A stretch of DNA of 64,000 bases from Myxococcales bacterium (GTDB lineage Bacteria > Myxococcota > UBA727 > JABDBI01), in assembly GCA_023898405.1 (NCBI GenBank), contig CP060221.1, positions 2,433,501 through 2,497,500 on the forward strand, written 5' to 3'. This document shows positions 53,970 through 62,692 of this stretch, in pieces. Under the pieces are notes generated by a model. It was given only the letters and a program-made list of their open reading frames with translations. It was not told the DNA's origin and searched no databases. Every line of letters begins with the position of its first letter. Position 1 is the first letter of the stretch. A program made the translations under genes and the position numbers.

Positions 53970-54338
53970 ATGATCAAAACCAAAGAGACCAGTATTGATG
54001 GCAAAAACTTTAGAGTAACGCAGTTAGGCTATGCTGATGGCATCGAATTATTGACCAGGCTTTTAGCCTTAGCAGGATCCGCCTTTGAGAAGAATGAAGG
54101 TAAGGATTCTTTTTCGTTGGCACGATTGGCTGAGAGGCTCACGGCCAATGATTTAAAAATGGTCATCGAAAAGCTCGCTCACCGCACCGTGATCGAACGA
54201 GAGCCTGGCTCAGATAAATGGCCCAAGCTTGAGCCCGAAGCGGATTTGGCTGGAGATTATGCTTTGCTGTTTAAGTGGCTTAAATTTGCCTTGGAGGTCA
54301 ATTACGGTGGTTTTTTTACGCCGCGGGCGATCTTCTAA
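53970..54338 (+). CDS. Phage tail assembly chaperone
   Basis: A 122-residue small helical protein in the place of tail assembly chaperones, between tube and tape-measure genes (G-Y-A-D-G-I-E-L-L-T-R-L, L-T-A-N-D-L-K-M-V-I-E-K-L). Near its 3' end is T-TTT-TTT (54311-54317) in the correct phase for a -1 frameshift. Slipping there would extend the product by 21 residues (A-A-G-D-L-L-K-G-A-T-L-K-D-P-A-Q-A-N-A-V) to a TAA at 54380, as chaperone genes of many phages do. Confidence 0.7.
   Translation: MIKTKETSIDGKNFRVTQLGYADGIELLTRLLALAGSAFEKNEGKDSFSLARLAERLTANDLKMVIEKLAHRTVIEREPGSDKWPKLEPEADLAGDYALLFKWLKFALEVNYGGFFTPRAIF
54311..54317 (+). promoter_or_regulatory. Candidate -1 ribosomal frameshift site (T7 slippery heptamer)
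   Basis: Zero-frame codons are GGT TTT TTT ACG, fitting X-XXY-YYZ. A frameshift gives a 137-residue longer form of the chaperone. No pseudoknot was searched for; a GC-rich stretch (GCCGCGGGCG) follows directly and may add a pause. Confidence 0.45.
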
Positions 54339-54420
54339 AAGGCGCTACCCTAAAAGATCCAGCTCAGGCCAATGCGGTATAAACCCACCGAACATCCCGT
54401 GGGCTGTTTATCGCATTGCC

Positions 54421-54561
54421 ATGTCGAGTTATTTTCATGTATCGCCCATAGAAATTGAAGAGCGTTGGTCAGTAGATGATGTGGACTATGCCCATGAGGC
54501 GTTGGATTATATGGATCACCTTGAGTGGGTGCAGACACGATCTAATAAGCTAACCAAGTAG
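54421..54561 (+). CDS. Small phage protein downstream of the chaperone
   Basis: 46 residues from ATG 54421, with S-Y-F-H-V-S-P-I-E-I-E-E-R-W-S-V-D-D-V. The same frame reads protein-like sequence further upstream (N-P-P-N-I-P-W-A-V-Y-R-I-A), so the real product may begin earlier through frameshifting or an unusual start. It resembles the second chaperone ORF found before the tape-measure gene of other tailed phages. Confidence 0.5.
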   Translation: MSSYFHVSPIEIEERWSVDDVDYAHEALDYMDHLEWVQTRSNKLTK

Positions 54562-54567
54562 CCAAGG

Positions 54568-55428
54568 CTAAAATTGTTCTTCAAGTGCGGATAAAATGTT
54601 GAGGAGCTTGTGCCAAGTGTCATCAAACGATGGTTTTGGTTCGGGTATAATCACTGATCTCCAAGAGGCACGCAAAATTTCTAGATCAAGATTTTCACCG
54701 AATACTTTGACAGACTTTGGCAAGTCCGTATTTCTATCCCTAAAAACTTGCTGAATTGTTTTGGTTAGATTAACGGCGTTTGAACAATGTGGGTAAATAG
54801 ATACCATGTCATATAGGTCTTTTGCTCGCGAGTTCTTGGCACCACGCTTGACGAAAGTCTCAAGTTTTTCTGCAAATATTTGCTCAAGCGGATAGACATA
54901 CCAAGATACTGAGCGATTATCCTCTATAAATGAAGGCATATCCATTTTTTCAAGTTGTGGAAATTTTTCATCCGATAGCCCGATATCGAAGTGAATCCTT
55001 GATAGTTTTTTAATCTTTGCTTCGCTATTAGGCGATTCACCTATTTGAAAAGCACAATTAAAACGTATGCCATCATAATCATTTTCAATCAGAATACTTT
55101 CATGCCTTACATCGCCATACCACAAGCCATCTTCAAGATTTGCACTAATCGAATCCTTTATTAGTGGTATCAACCTATCAAGCGGAAAAAGGAAATATGA
55201 TGCATCCAGGTCATGAGTAAAGCGAGCCGAATTTAAGTGCTTTAGCAAGGCAAAGCCACCTTTAAAAACTAAATGTTTCGACAAAATGGGATTGCTTTCT
55301 AATCTTGCTACAAGGCGCTCTAAAGCGATTATAACCCTGAGTTGATTAAGTGAAAACTCAGTTTTTCCTGAGCTTGCCAGCCCTTTTAGTGCTGATACGA
55401 TCTTTTTTGATTGTTTATTAGTAGTCAA
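54568..55428 (-). CDS. abiEii: AbiEii-family nucleotidyltransferase toxin
   Basis: A 286-residue protein with the nucleotidyltransferase motif F-K-G-G-F-A-L-L and, after a spacer, R-F-T-H-D-L-D for the metal-binding aspartates. The later Y-P-L-E-Q-I-F-A-E-K-L and R-A-K-D-L-Y-D blocks are typical of the AbiEii/AbiGii family. It overlaps the antitoxin gene by 11 bases. Family members modify tRNA or other targets to stop growth during phage infection. Confidence 0.9.
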   Translation of the reverse strand: MTTNKQSKKIVSALKGLASSGKTEFSLNQLRVIIALERLVARLESNPILSKHLVFKGGFALLKHLNSARFTHDLDASYFLFPLDRLIPLIKDSISANLEDGLWYGDVRHESILIENDYDGIRFNCAFQIGESPNSEAKIKKLSRIHFDIGLSDEKFPQLEKMDMPSFIEDNRSVSWYVYPLEQIFAEKLETFVKRGAKNSRAKDLYDMVSIYPHCSNAVNLTKTIQQVFRDRNTDLPKSVKVFGENLDLEILRASWRSVIIPEPKPSFDDTWHKLLNILSALEEQF

Positions 55429-55999
55429 TATAAGTCTCCAATACGGTTTTAATACGGCGAAATAAATTTAGCTGCTTGGCCATCGCTATTATTTTTGAAA
55501 TATCAGTATGTTTTTTATTAATAGCTCGTTTAACAGCACTGTGTGCAGCAAGTGTTCCAATATAGCGAGGATAAGCTATAGCTTCGACGATGGTGCGCTC
55601 AATAGATGTTATCCAATAGCCCTCATGTTTATCTATTCCGGTGCGCCACTTTGGGTTCGCTCTTCGGACCGCATGGATAGATTTATTTTTTACTCGCTTT
55701 GATAATGGAACCCAAACCCAGGTTTCTTTGTCTATTTCGTCCGTTAAATCATAAAATACCAAAGCGGACCACAAGCAGATTGCGCAAGGAAACCCAGCAA
55801 TCACCGTTGTTTGGCGATAAATATCTTCATTATCAAAAGAATCAGTGGGTATTTGATATAGCCCTCTATCGATGTGCTCTAAGAGCCCCTGTTTTACTAA
55901 TTGCTCAATATGATACTGAGATAGCCCACATTTTACAGCTTGCGTATAGGTAAATATCCCTTTTTTTATTAGAACTGGCGGTAGCTTATCGTGGATCAT
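55418..55999 (-). CDS. abiEi: AbiEi-family antitoxin
   Basis: A 193-residue protein: an N-terminal winged helix (F-T-Y-T-Q-A-V-K-C-G-L-S, then H-I-D-R-G-L-Y-Q-I-P) and a C-terminal domain with S-I-E-R-T-I-V-E-A-I. It represses the operon by binding inverted repeats upstream. It is the first gene of the pair. The IS5-type element begins 41 bases upstream of its start, so part of its operator may be lost. Confidence 0.88.
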   Translation of the reverse strand: MIHDKLPPVLIKKGIFTYTQAVKCGLSQYHIEQLVKQGLLEHIDRGLYQIPTDSFDNEDIYRQTTVIAGFPCAICLWSALVFYDLTDEIDKETWVWVPLSKRVKNKSIHAVRRANPKWRTGIDKHEGYWITSIERTIVEAIAYPRYIGTLAAHSAVKRAINKKHTDISKIIAMAKQLNLFRRIKTVLETYIDY

Positions 56000-56040
56000 T
56001 AATAAAAATTGACACAGTTTTTAAAAAATGTCAATCTTTA

Positions 56041-57133
56041 AGAGGGCATCCGAAAAGTTTTAGCCTTCGGGCATGATCGTAGAGAAATAAATTTAAAAAA
56101 AGCAGGTGGCTTTCTATAGTTTTCTGCCCAGGACCCATAAATATCTGTTCGAGAGCATAGCATCGCAAGGCTAATCAAATCTATGCCATGAAAGATGATC
56201 GCGAACACGTCTATCGAAGAAGAAAAGCTCTATCCTGGTCGTAACCTCCTTGTCATGGTGTTTATGGCCGCAAATTTGATCCACGCCTCAGAGTTGCGAG
56301 GTAGATACTCGTAGTCTTTGCTCAGTCGCCTTTGGCTGTTGAGCCAACCGAAAGTTCTCTCAACGACCCAACGAAATTTGACGATCTGAAATTTTTTTCG
56401 AGGTCTTTTTACTATTTTCAACAAAGCATTGAAAAGATCTGATACCCACTGTTTAAGCGGCTCGCCACTATACCCGCCATCGCCAAAAAAGATCTTTATG
56501 CTGGAAAATAATGGCTTCAATCGTCGCAGAAGCAGTTTCGCTCCAGCCCGCTCTGAAATCGCCGCAGAGTGAACAACAACCGCAAGGACAAGGCCCAAAA
56601 TATCTGTTGCTAGATGACGCTTACGACCTTTGATCTTCTTGGCACCGTCGTATCCTTTTTCTATTGCAGGGACCGCAGTTTTAACGCTTTGACTGTCGAC
56701 GATTGCAGCGCTTGGCTCTGTGCTTCTTCTAGCGTCAACCCTCACCATATCGCGCAGGACATGCAAAATGCGCTCAAAGGTACCGTCCTTCGACCAAGTC
56801 GAAAAATACTCATACACCGTTGATTTGGGTGGAAAGTCTAGCGGAAGAAGCTCCCACTGACATCCAGTTCTAAGCATGTAGCGGCAGCCATTGACTACAT
56901 CGCGCATATCAGTCTTACGTGGTCTTCCGCCGGGCTTTGCTGGTGGAATTAGCGGCTCAATAAGTCGCCACTGCTCATCACTCAAATCAGTCTTGTATCG
57001 ATTTTTCATAATTTACGTCGTTGCATTTTTGATTGCATAGATTAATTTTCAACAACGACGGTATGAATTTCGTTCTCTTTTGAACAGTAGTTCGACCTCA
57101 AAATTTTTGGGTAACCCTTTTCGGATACCCTCT
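56041..57133 (-). mobile_element. IS5-family element (1,093 bp), copy 2
   Basis: Same ends as copy 1, inserted with TA on both sides. It is in the same orientation as copy 1, 16 kb away, so the two are long direct repeats. Its right end supplies the last base of the stop codon of the neighbouring exported-protein gene. Confidence 0.92.
56230..57009 (-). CDS. IS5-family transposase
   Basis: A full 259-residue transposase nearly identical to copy 1. The DDE residues in I-V-D-S-Q-S-V, F-F-G-D-G-G-Y and V-V-E-R-T-F-G-W are all present. Confidence 0.93.
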   Translation of the reverse strand: MKNRYKTDLSDEQWRLIEPLIPPAKPGGRPRKTDMRDVVNGCRYMLRTGCQWELLPLDFPPKSTVYEYFSTWSKDGTFERILHVLRDMVRVDARRSTEPSAAIVDSQSVKTAVPAIEKGYDGAKKIKGRKRHLATDILGLVLAVVVHSAAISERAGAKLLLRRLKPLFSSIKIFFGDGGYSGEPLKQWVSDLFNALLKIVKRPRKKFQIVKFRWVVERTFGWLNSQRRLSKDYEYLPRNSEAWIKFAAINTMTRRLRPG

Positions 57134-58518
57134 TACACACCGTCTTCTTCAAATACAAGAAAATTGTAGGTGGAATATGAATATTTCTCGACGTCAGTGT
57201 TAAGTATCTCGCTTACCGCTTGTTCGCACTCTTTACCAAATTGAGTTCCTTTGAACCAATCATAAATTGTACAGGCTCCAACTAATGGAGATAGGGCAAT
57301 CGTTGCGGCAACTTGAATATCAACAATATGCCTAAACATTTTTCCCTGATGAATAGTCGTGTTCATATGATGCTCTAACTCCAGAGGAGTCCACAGGTAG
57401 AGGGCGCCCTCTGTTCCATCTAAAATTAGGTAGCAATCTTTAATGTCTGTTCTGCCTACAACAGTCACCCAATGCCCAATGCTAAACTTACTTCCTGAGA
57501 CAGAAATTATTATTGGCTTGAGGTTATCGAGTGATGTATTGATATCATGTAAAACCGCATCGAAGTTATCCTTTTTGCGCATGTGGCTTCGTGAAAAGCT
57601 AGAAAGGTCGGGCGCCAAAGAGCCAAGCTGAAGATACGTACCAAAATATCTCTTGAACACCTTCGATGCGTGAGGCGCAATCACATTACAGACTGTCGGA
57701 TCGCCAAAAAAGTACGGATACTCCTTAAAATCAAAGTCATTAATGACCTGTTCAAAATTCTGTTCCATAACACCGTGGGCCATAAGAGCGGCGATGTAGC
57801 CACAAGAATTTATCATAGAGCCATCGCGCCACATAGCTTTCTGGATTTTCATGTAAAGTGATTTTACCGCCTCCACATTAGAGAAAATCCATTCCACTGG
57901 AAGGAGCTCTAAGGTTGGTATATTCCACGTGATTTGGCTTAGTCGCTGCTGTCGTTGTTGCGCTACTATCGCGTCCAATTTTTCTATTTTTGCTGCGACA
58001 ATTTCTACCATGAGCGTTGATAGTTCAGATGTGGATCTGTTGGAGATTTCTTTCATAAAGTGGGTCATGAATTCTTCATCAACCCCGCTGCCTTCACGAC
58101 CCAGTCCGGTGGAGAAAATGTCCGTTTTATTAATGCTTTCCGCTATATCAGAAAATATACTGCTCCGCCCATGGAGTTTGCCATTTACCAGTTTTTCCAT
58201 AGCAAAAATCTGAGCAAGGCTCGGGGGGCTTTTAGAGTGTAGGTAGCTTAGTGGATGCGTCTCCTTATTTGAGCCGGCAGACTTCAGCGCGGTCAAGTCA
58301 TTTTTTGCCCCAAACAGAGCTGTAAAACTATGCCAGAATAACTTACTAGGTTCCACAAATTCAGGATTGAATTTTTTAGCAATGCCCTCGTTAAGAAGCA
58401 TCACAATATCTTCACGATTGAAACCCGCATTCATGCGGACTAACGATTCTTTATTTGATTCTTGCATGGCGATAATTGAAACGGAAAACATAAATAATAA
58501 ATAAATGCACTTTTTCAT
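57133..58518 (-). CDS. Exported cysteine-protease-like protein
   Basis: A 461-residue protein with a signal peptide of about 17 residues. The C-terminal half has a Cys-His-Asp order fitting papain-like or C39-type folds: N-S-C-G-Y-I-A-A-L-M (Cys239), I-G-H-W-V-T-V-V-G-R (His349) and Y-L-I-L-D-G-T (Asp367). The N-terminal 200 residues are helical and unrecognised. The stop codon is made at the junction with the IS5-type element (TA from the gene, A from the IS), so the original C-terminus may have been longer. Protease, peptidase or transglutaminase-like function is an inference. Confidence 0.55.
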   Translation of the reverse strand: MKKCIYLLFMFSVSIIAMQESNKESLVRMNAGFNREDIVMLLNEGIAKKFNPEFVEPSKLFWHSFTALFGAKNDLTALKSAGSNKETHPLSYLHSKSPPSLAQIFAMEKLVNGKLHGRSSIFSDIAESINKTDIFSTGLGREGSGVDEEFMTHFMKEISNRSTSELSTLMVEIVAAKIEKLDAIVAQQRQQRLSQITWNIPTLELLPVEWIFSNVEAVKSLYMKIQKAMWRDGSMINSCGYIAALMAHGVMEQNFEQVINDFDFKEYPYFFGDPTVCNVIAPHASKVFKRYFGTYLQLGSLAPDLSSFSRSHMRKKDNFDAVLHDINTSLDNLKPIIISVSGSKFSIGHWVTVVGRTDIKDCYLILDGTEGALYLWTPLELEHHMNTTIHQGKMFRHIVDIQVAATIALSPLVGACTIYDWFKGTQFGKECEQAVSEILNTDVEKYSYSTYNFLVFEEDGV

Positions 58519-58803
58519 TCTTTTCTCAGACTTAATTAGTATTGTTTTTATATCACTAGTACAAGTAAAATAAAGGCCTTTTTTTGAAAAATGCCTAGCC
58601 CTTTTTCCAAAATACGCATCTATCCATAGCTAACGGTTGAGGCCAAAACAACAGTTGGCTGCTGAAAAAGCTTACGTAACTTTGGGTATAGGAACCGGTC
58701 CTTAGTGGAAATTCGCCAAAAATCATGATTTCTGAGCTAATATGCTATTAAAACGACTTGGGTTCTGATTTTACTCGCGAAGCTAATCCCATAATGGTGG
58801 CTA

Positions 58804-59440
58804 TTACCAATCCATATAAGTGGTTGAATCATGATGGCTGGCATACGAAACTGAATCTGGTTTAAAAAAATTTTTTACTTTACTTTCATTAAATTGGATA
58901 TCGCTCAGGTAAACACGTGTGACTATATCTACTTCTTTCTGGTTTTTAAACAATTTTCCTCGAAATGCATTTGATTTGAGGTCTTGATTTAACAACTCCG
59001 TGGGGTTCATTTCGGGGCAGTAAGCCGGCAAAAAGTACACTTCAATTCGATCTTTGTGCTTCTGCAGCCATTTTTGTACTTTTTTTGCATGATGTGAGCG
59101 ATGATTGTCCACTATTAAAAATATTTTCTTTCTTGCTTTCCTCAGCATTCGACCTAAAAAAGAAATGAAGGTGTTTTGAGTAAAGTTTTCTTTAAAAGTC
59201 ATAAATCGCATGACACCTTTACCTGACAGTATTGATATGACGTTTAAGCTAAACCGACTTCCTGACTTTTCTACTACTGGTGTTTGTCCAGGAAAACTGA
59301 AACTTTTTTCGAATGAGTGATTTGATTTCATTTTTGTTTCATCGCCAAAAAAAAATTCACCTTTTTCTTTTTCAGCTTTTTTTTATTTCTGGATACGTTT
59401 CTTTTAACCAAAGCGCTACTTTTTTTCATTCCGTTGATAG
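58804..59440 (-). pseudogene. IS630-family transposase, C-terminal part, frameshifted
   Basis: The intact part (58804-59331) is the DDE_3 domain with I-V-D-N-H-R-S-H-H and L-P-A-Y-C-P-E-M-N-P-T-E. Upstream, F-F-G-D-E-T-K continues the same frame for about 20 codons until a homopolymer of eight A, where one base seems missing; beyond it W-L-K-E-T-Y-P-E-I-K-K continues in another frame. The N-terminal HTH half is absent. The gene is dead. The gap 58519-58803 shows nothing coding. Confidence 0.8.
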
Positions 59441-59468
59441 GCCCTATAGGAGGGTCTCTGACAGCTTA

Positions 59469-60374
59469 GAAGCTGTAAAATAAATCAAAATTTAGGTGGT
59501 AAGCCACTTTTCCAATCGCTTTATGCACAACCTTGCATGAGCGATGTAGTTCATTGATTCCTGGTAGCTTGTACTCTTCTCATAGTTACGAACCAGGCGC
59601 CTGTTTCTATTCAACCAGGCAAAAGTTCTTTCAACTGCCCAACGAAATATCTGTGGTACAAATCCCTTTTGTCCTTTCAGGCGTTCTGCCGCTTCGGTGC
59701 TTACTCCTACATTCAAGCTTGAACCTACATTTAGATAGGCATTATCACCAAGTATTTTCGCCATCCTGGGAAAGTTTTCACGCTTGTTGAGCTCAACGAC
59801 TAATCTCTCACCGGCAACCTTATCAGCCATATTTGCTGCAGTGCAAATACACAGCAGCATCAGGCCCATGGTGTCAACTGCAATATGTCGCTTTCTTCCA
59901 TTTATCTTCTTTCCTCCATCCAAACCTCGGTCATATACCCCAGGCTCAGCCGTCTGGGATTGAGAGTCAACGGAAGAAAGGGATGGAGTTGGTTCTCGAC
60001 CTGCATAGCTCCTCACCATTGCTACAAGAGCAGCATTTAACGCCTGCCACAAACCAGAAATAGACCAGGTGCGAAAGTAGTGGTAAACGATACCTCGTGG
60101 TGGGAAATCATTGGGCAAACAGCGCTACTTGCAACCATTTTTCAAAATATACAAAATGGCATCAACTATGCCTCGCACGCTATAGAATCGAAGTCTGCCA
60201 TTTTTTAAATCTGCAGGAGAAATAGGCTCTATTACTTCCCAGGCTGCATCTGATAGGCAGGTTTCATACAAGCGTGACATGGTATTTCCTCTCGAAAAAA
60301 TCTCATGTCATACTTTCAATTCTCGACGTTATTTTTGGAACCTATTTATCCTAAAAGACTTTTTTTACAGCCTC
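59469..60374 (-). mobile_element. IS5-family element, decayed relative of the one at 1097-2001
   Basis: 906 bp between GAAGCTGTAAAATAAATC and the complement of GAGGCTGTAAAAAAAGTC, with TA on both sides. The left end has several mismatches to the right end. It was inserted next to, or in, an end fragment of the other IS5 type (60376-60475). Confidence 0.82.
59492..60280 (-). pseudogene. IS5-family transposase with one nonsense codon
   Basis: A 262-codon frame collinear with the transposase at 1190-1978. Codon 52, Trp in the other copy (C-V-W-R-C-L-P-N), is TAG here (60125-60127). Everything else, including S-V-D-S-Q-S, I-L-G-D-N-A-Y and A-V-E-R-T-F-A-W, is intact. Decay appears recent. Confidence 0.88.
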
Positions 60375-60375
60375 T

Positions 60376-60475
60376 AAGCACGACATGATATTTCCTTTCA
60401 AAAAGGTTTTTACGTCATACTTTTGTCACAGCGATATTGAACTAAAATTGCCAAATTGATTTTTTTTACAGCCTC
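60376..60475 (-). mobile_element. IS5-family left-end fragment
   Basis: About 100 bp complementary to 1097-1199: the terminal repeat, leader and the ATG region of the transposase, ending at G-T-C-G-T-G-C-T-T. The rest of the element is absent. Confidence 0.85.
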
Positions 60476-60675
60476 TAAAGGATTTGTCTCGCAAACCCAA
60501 TAGTTCTCCCAAAACAAAACGAACATTAAAAGTAAACGGGCAGATATTAAATCTTCGATTAGAAAGAAACCTCGGGGCGAGAAGAATTCAATCTGAATTA
60601 ATAAGACAAAATAGTTTGAAACTTTCAACATCTACGATTCACAAGGCGCTAAAAGCTTACGACGTTAAACCGTAG
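60476..60675 (+). pseudogene. IS481/IS3-type transposase, HTH fragment
   Basis: An open frame from the IS5 fragment to TAG 60675 codes for a DNA-binding helix-turn-helix: L-R-L-E-R-N-L-G-A-R-R-I-Q-S-E-L and S-T-S-T-I-H-K-A-L-K-A. This is the middle of an integrase-type transposase; the catalytic core is absent. It differs from the complete IS481-type gene at 43301. Confidence 0.65.
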
Positions 60676-61021
60676 TGCAGTAATAAGGGCTTTCTGGGCG
60701 ATAGCTTTATTCAAATGCCGCCAATCAAGATAGTTTTTGGCTTTGCACCTGGTTTTTGAGCAGGCCCAAGAACTCATAAAAGAAATTATGAAAACTCTTA
60801 AGATTAGTAATGCCGTTTTGGCTCCAAATTACTGGTTTCGTTAGATGGGTGTTTTCAAAAAAAGCGGTTTATACTACTTATAAGCTCCCCACCAGGCCTG
60901 CATCCTTGGCAATGTCTAAAAATAAGTGTTGACCTAGCATAGCCCGGAGGGGCCTGCATAAAAGTAATAACCCCTTGTATGAACGACTTAACAACAACCG
61001 ATCATGCAAGAGGTTTTTTTC
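60676..61021 (+). other. Non-coding leader of the IS110 element, candidate bridge RNA region
   Basis: 346 bases without a gene. Two copies of GGCCTGCAT (60894-60902 and 60952-60960) and complementary stretches (CTCCCC at 60888, GGAGGGG at 60946) could fold into stem-loops. IS110-family elements carry a structured guide (bridge) RNA in a non-coding end next to the transposase gene, so this is the natural place to look. The exact element border was not found. Confidence 0.4.
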
Positions 61022-62428
61022 ATGACAAAGAGAAGTAACAAGAAATATCCAAAATCTCAACCCTCATCTGCTTTTAGGCTAACACCCATGAATCCATGTG
61101 TTGCTGGCATAGACATTGGCTCTAGGTCTGTATTTATTTGTATTGGTTTTGCCGACGGTCACCAAGAGATACGCGAATATCTGACTTTCACAGAAGATCT
61201 CAAAAATATGCTGAGGTGGATCCAACAAAATGGTATCCAGAGCGTAGCGATGGAGTCCACAGGTGTGTACTGGATCCCGGTTTATGATATTTTGGCCCAA
61301 GCTGGCATAGACGTCATGCTAGTAAATGCATACTACCTCAAAACGGTGCCAGGTAGAAAAACAGACGTGAAGGATTGCCAATGGATTCAACAGTTACACG
61401 CCTATGGGTTACTGCGAGGTTCGTTTCGCCCTGATGACGAAGGGGTGATATTCCGTGGGTATGTAAGACAGAGAAGCCGTTTATTTGAGTTGGCATCGCA
61501 GCAAGTACAATTGATGCATAAAGCTCTGGTGCAAATGAATCTTCAACTCAACCACGTGGTAACAGACATTACCGGTGTTACAGGGATGAGCATCATTCGG
61601 GCGATAGTCTCTGGCGAGCGAAATCCAGTAGCCTTGGCCAAATATCGAGATTGCCGATGCAAAAAAGAAGAAAAGGAAATAGCCAAAGCTCTCGATGGCA
61701 ACTATCGGCAAGAGCATCTACTAGCCTTGAAACACGCACTTGAGGCTTATGATTTTTTCCACCAGCAGGCTTTAGAATGTGAAGATGCTGTAGAGCAAAT
61801 GCTGAAGAAATGGCAAGTTTCTGAACGAGCAAAAGAAGCCCTAGCTGAGATTCCAAGTTCGATGGAGGAATCTCCAACAAACCGGCGAACAGCGCGGAGG
61901 AAAACAAAATCCAATCCCAGCCCCTATCACTTTGAAGCGGATATCACTTTGGAAAAGATTCTTCACGTCAATCTCACAGATATTCCTGGTTTGGAAGCCA
62001 ATAGCATTATAAAAATCCTGGCTGAAACCGGTACCGATATGTCAAAATGGCCAAGCTCGAAACACTTTGCTTCCTGGCTTGGCCTTTGCCCTGGCAATAA
62101 AATCTCCGGTGGAAAGGTTTTGAGCAGTAGGAGCAAGCCAACTGCCAATCGAGCATCACAAGCCCTGCGCCTGGCAGCCAATTCTCTCTACCGCTCTAAA
62201 ACGGCCCTTGGCGCCTATTTCCGTCGAATGCGGGCAAGACTTGGTGCTCCAAAAGCAATTACAGCAACTGCCCACAAGCTTGCCAAGATCCTGTATACGA
62301 TGCTGAGGGAGCGCAAGAGTTTTAACGAAGCTGGCCAACTCGCCTACGAACAGGCGTATAAAGCGAAACAATTGCTATCCTTGGAGAGGCGAGCCCAAGA
62401 ACTTGGATATAAACTGATGGCCTGCTAA
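61022..62428 (+). CDS. IS110-family transposase
   Basis: A 468-residue recombinase. The N-terminal RuvC-like DEDD domain shows G-I-D-I-G-S-R-S, M-E-S-T-G-V-Y-W and R-K-T-D-V-K-D-C-Q-W-I. The C-terminal Transposase_20 domain shows F-A-S-W-L-G-L-C-P-G and the serine-containing S-S-R-S-K-P-T-A-N-R region. Start at 61022 after AAGAGG; the ATG at 61004 is less likely. The frame is intact. About 260 bases after its stop (62429-62692) hold no visible gene. Confidence 0.93.
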   Translation: MTKRSNKKYPKSQPSSAFRLTPMNPCVAGIDIGSRSVFICIGFADGHQEIREYLTFTEDLKNMLRWIQQNGIQSVAMESTGVYWIPVYDILAQAGIDVMLVNAYYLKTVPGRKTDVKDCQWIQQLHAYGLLRGSFRPDDEGVIFRGYVRQRSRLFELASQQVQLMHKALVQMNLQLNHVVTDITGVTGMSIIRAIVSGERNPVALAKYRDCRCKKEEKEIAKALDGNYRQEHLLALKHALEAYDFFHQQALECEDAVEQMLKKWQVSERAKEALAEIPSSMEESPTNRRTARRKTKSNPSPYHFEADITLEKILHVNLTDIPGLEANSIIKILAETGTDMSKWPSSKHFASWLGLCPGNKISGGKVLSSRSKPTANRASQALRLAANSLYRSKTALGAYFRRMRARLGAPKAITATAHKLAKILYTMLRERKSFNEAGQLAYEQAYKAKQLLSLERRAQELGYKLMAC

Positions 62429-62692
62429 TAATTGAAGTAATTTTACAATAACAAAACAAATTTCTCTCAACTTTAAAGGCCGGCGTAGCATTGGTGCTAA
62501 ATGCCCGATTATAAGCTTGGTCAGCATAACTACCGATAATATCATTGGTGAGATTGTTTGTCAGAAGACGAATAATCATCCCGTTTTAGAAGAGTGTTCA
62601 ATTTTAAAGTAGTGTGTAAGTTTTATAGAAGTTTGAATAAGAATGACATAAATCGGAAATCATCAATGTGAACTTATTTAGAAGCTAAAATA

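Noticed and set aside
60410..60631. 73-residue minus-strand ORF
   Set aside because: It is antisense to the IS481-type HTH fragment and continues into an IS5 end.
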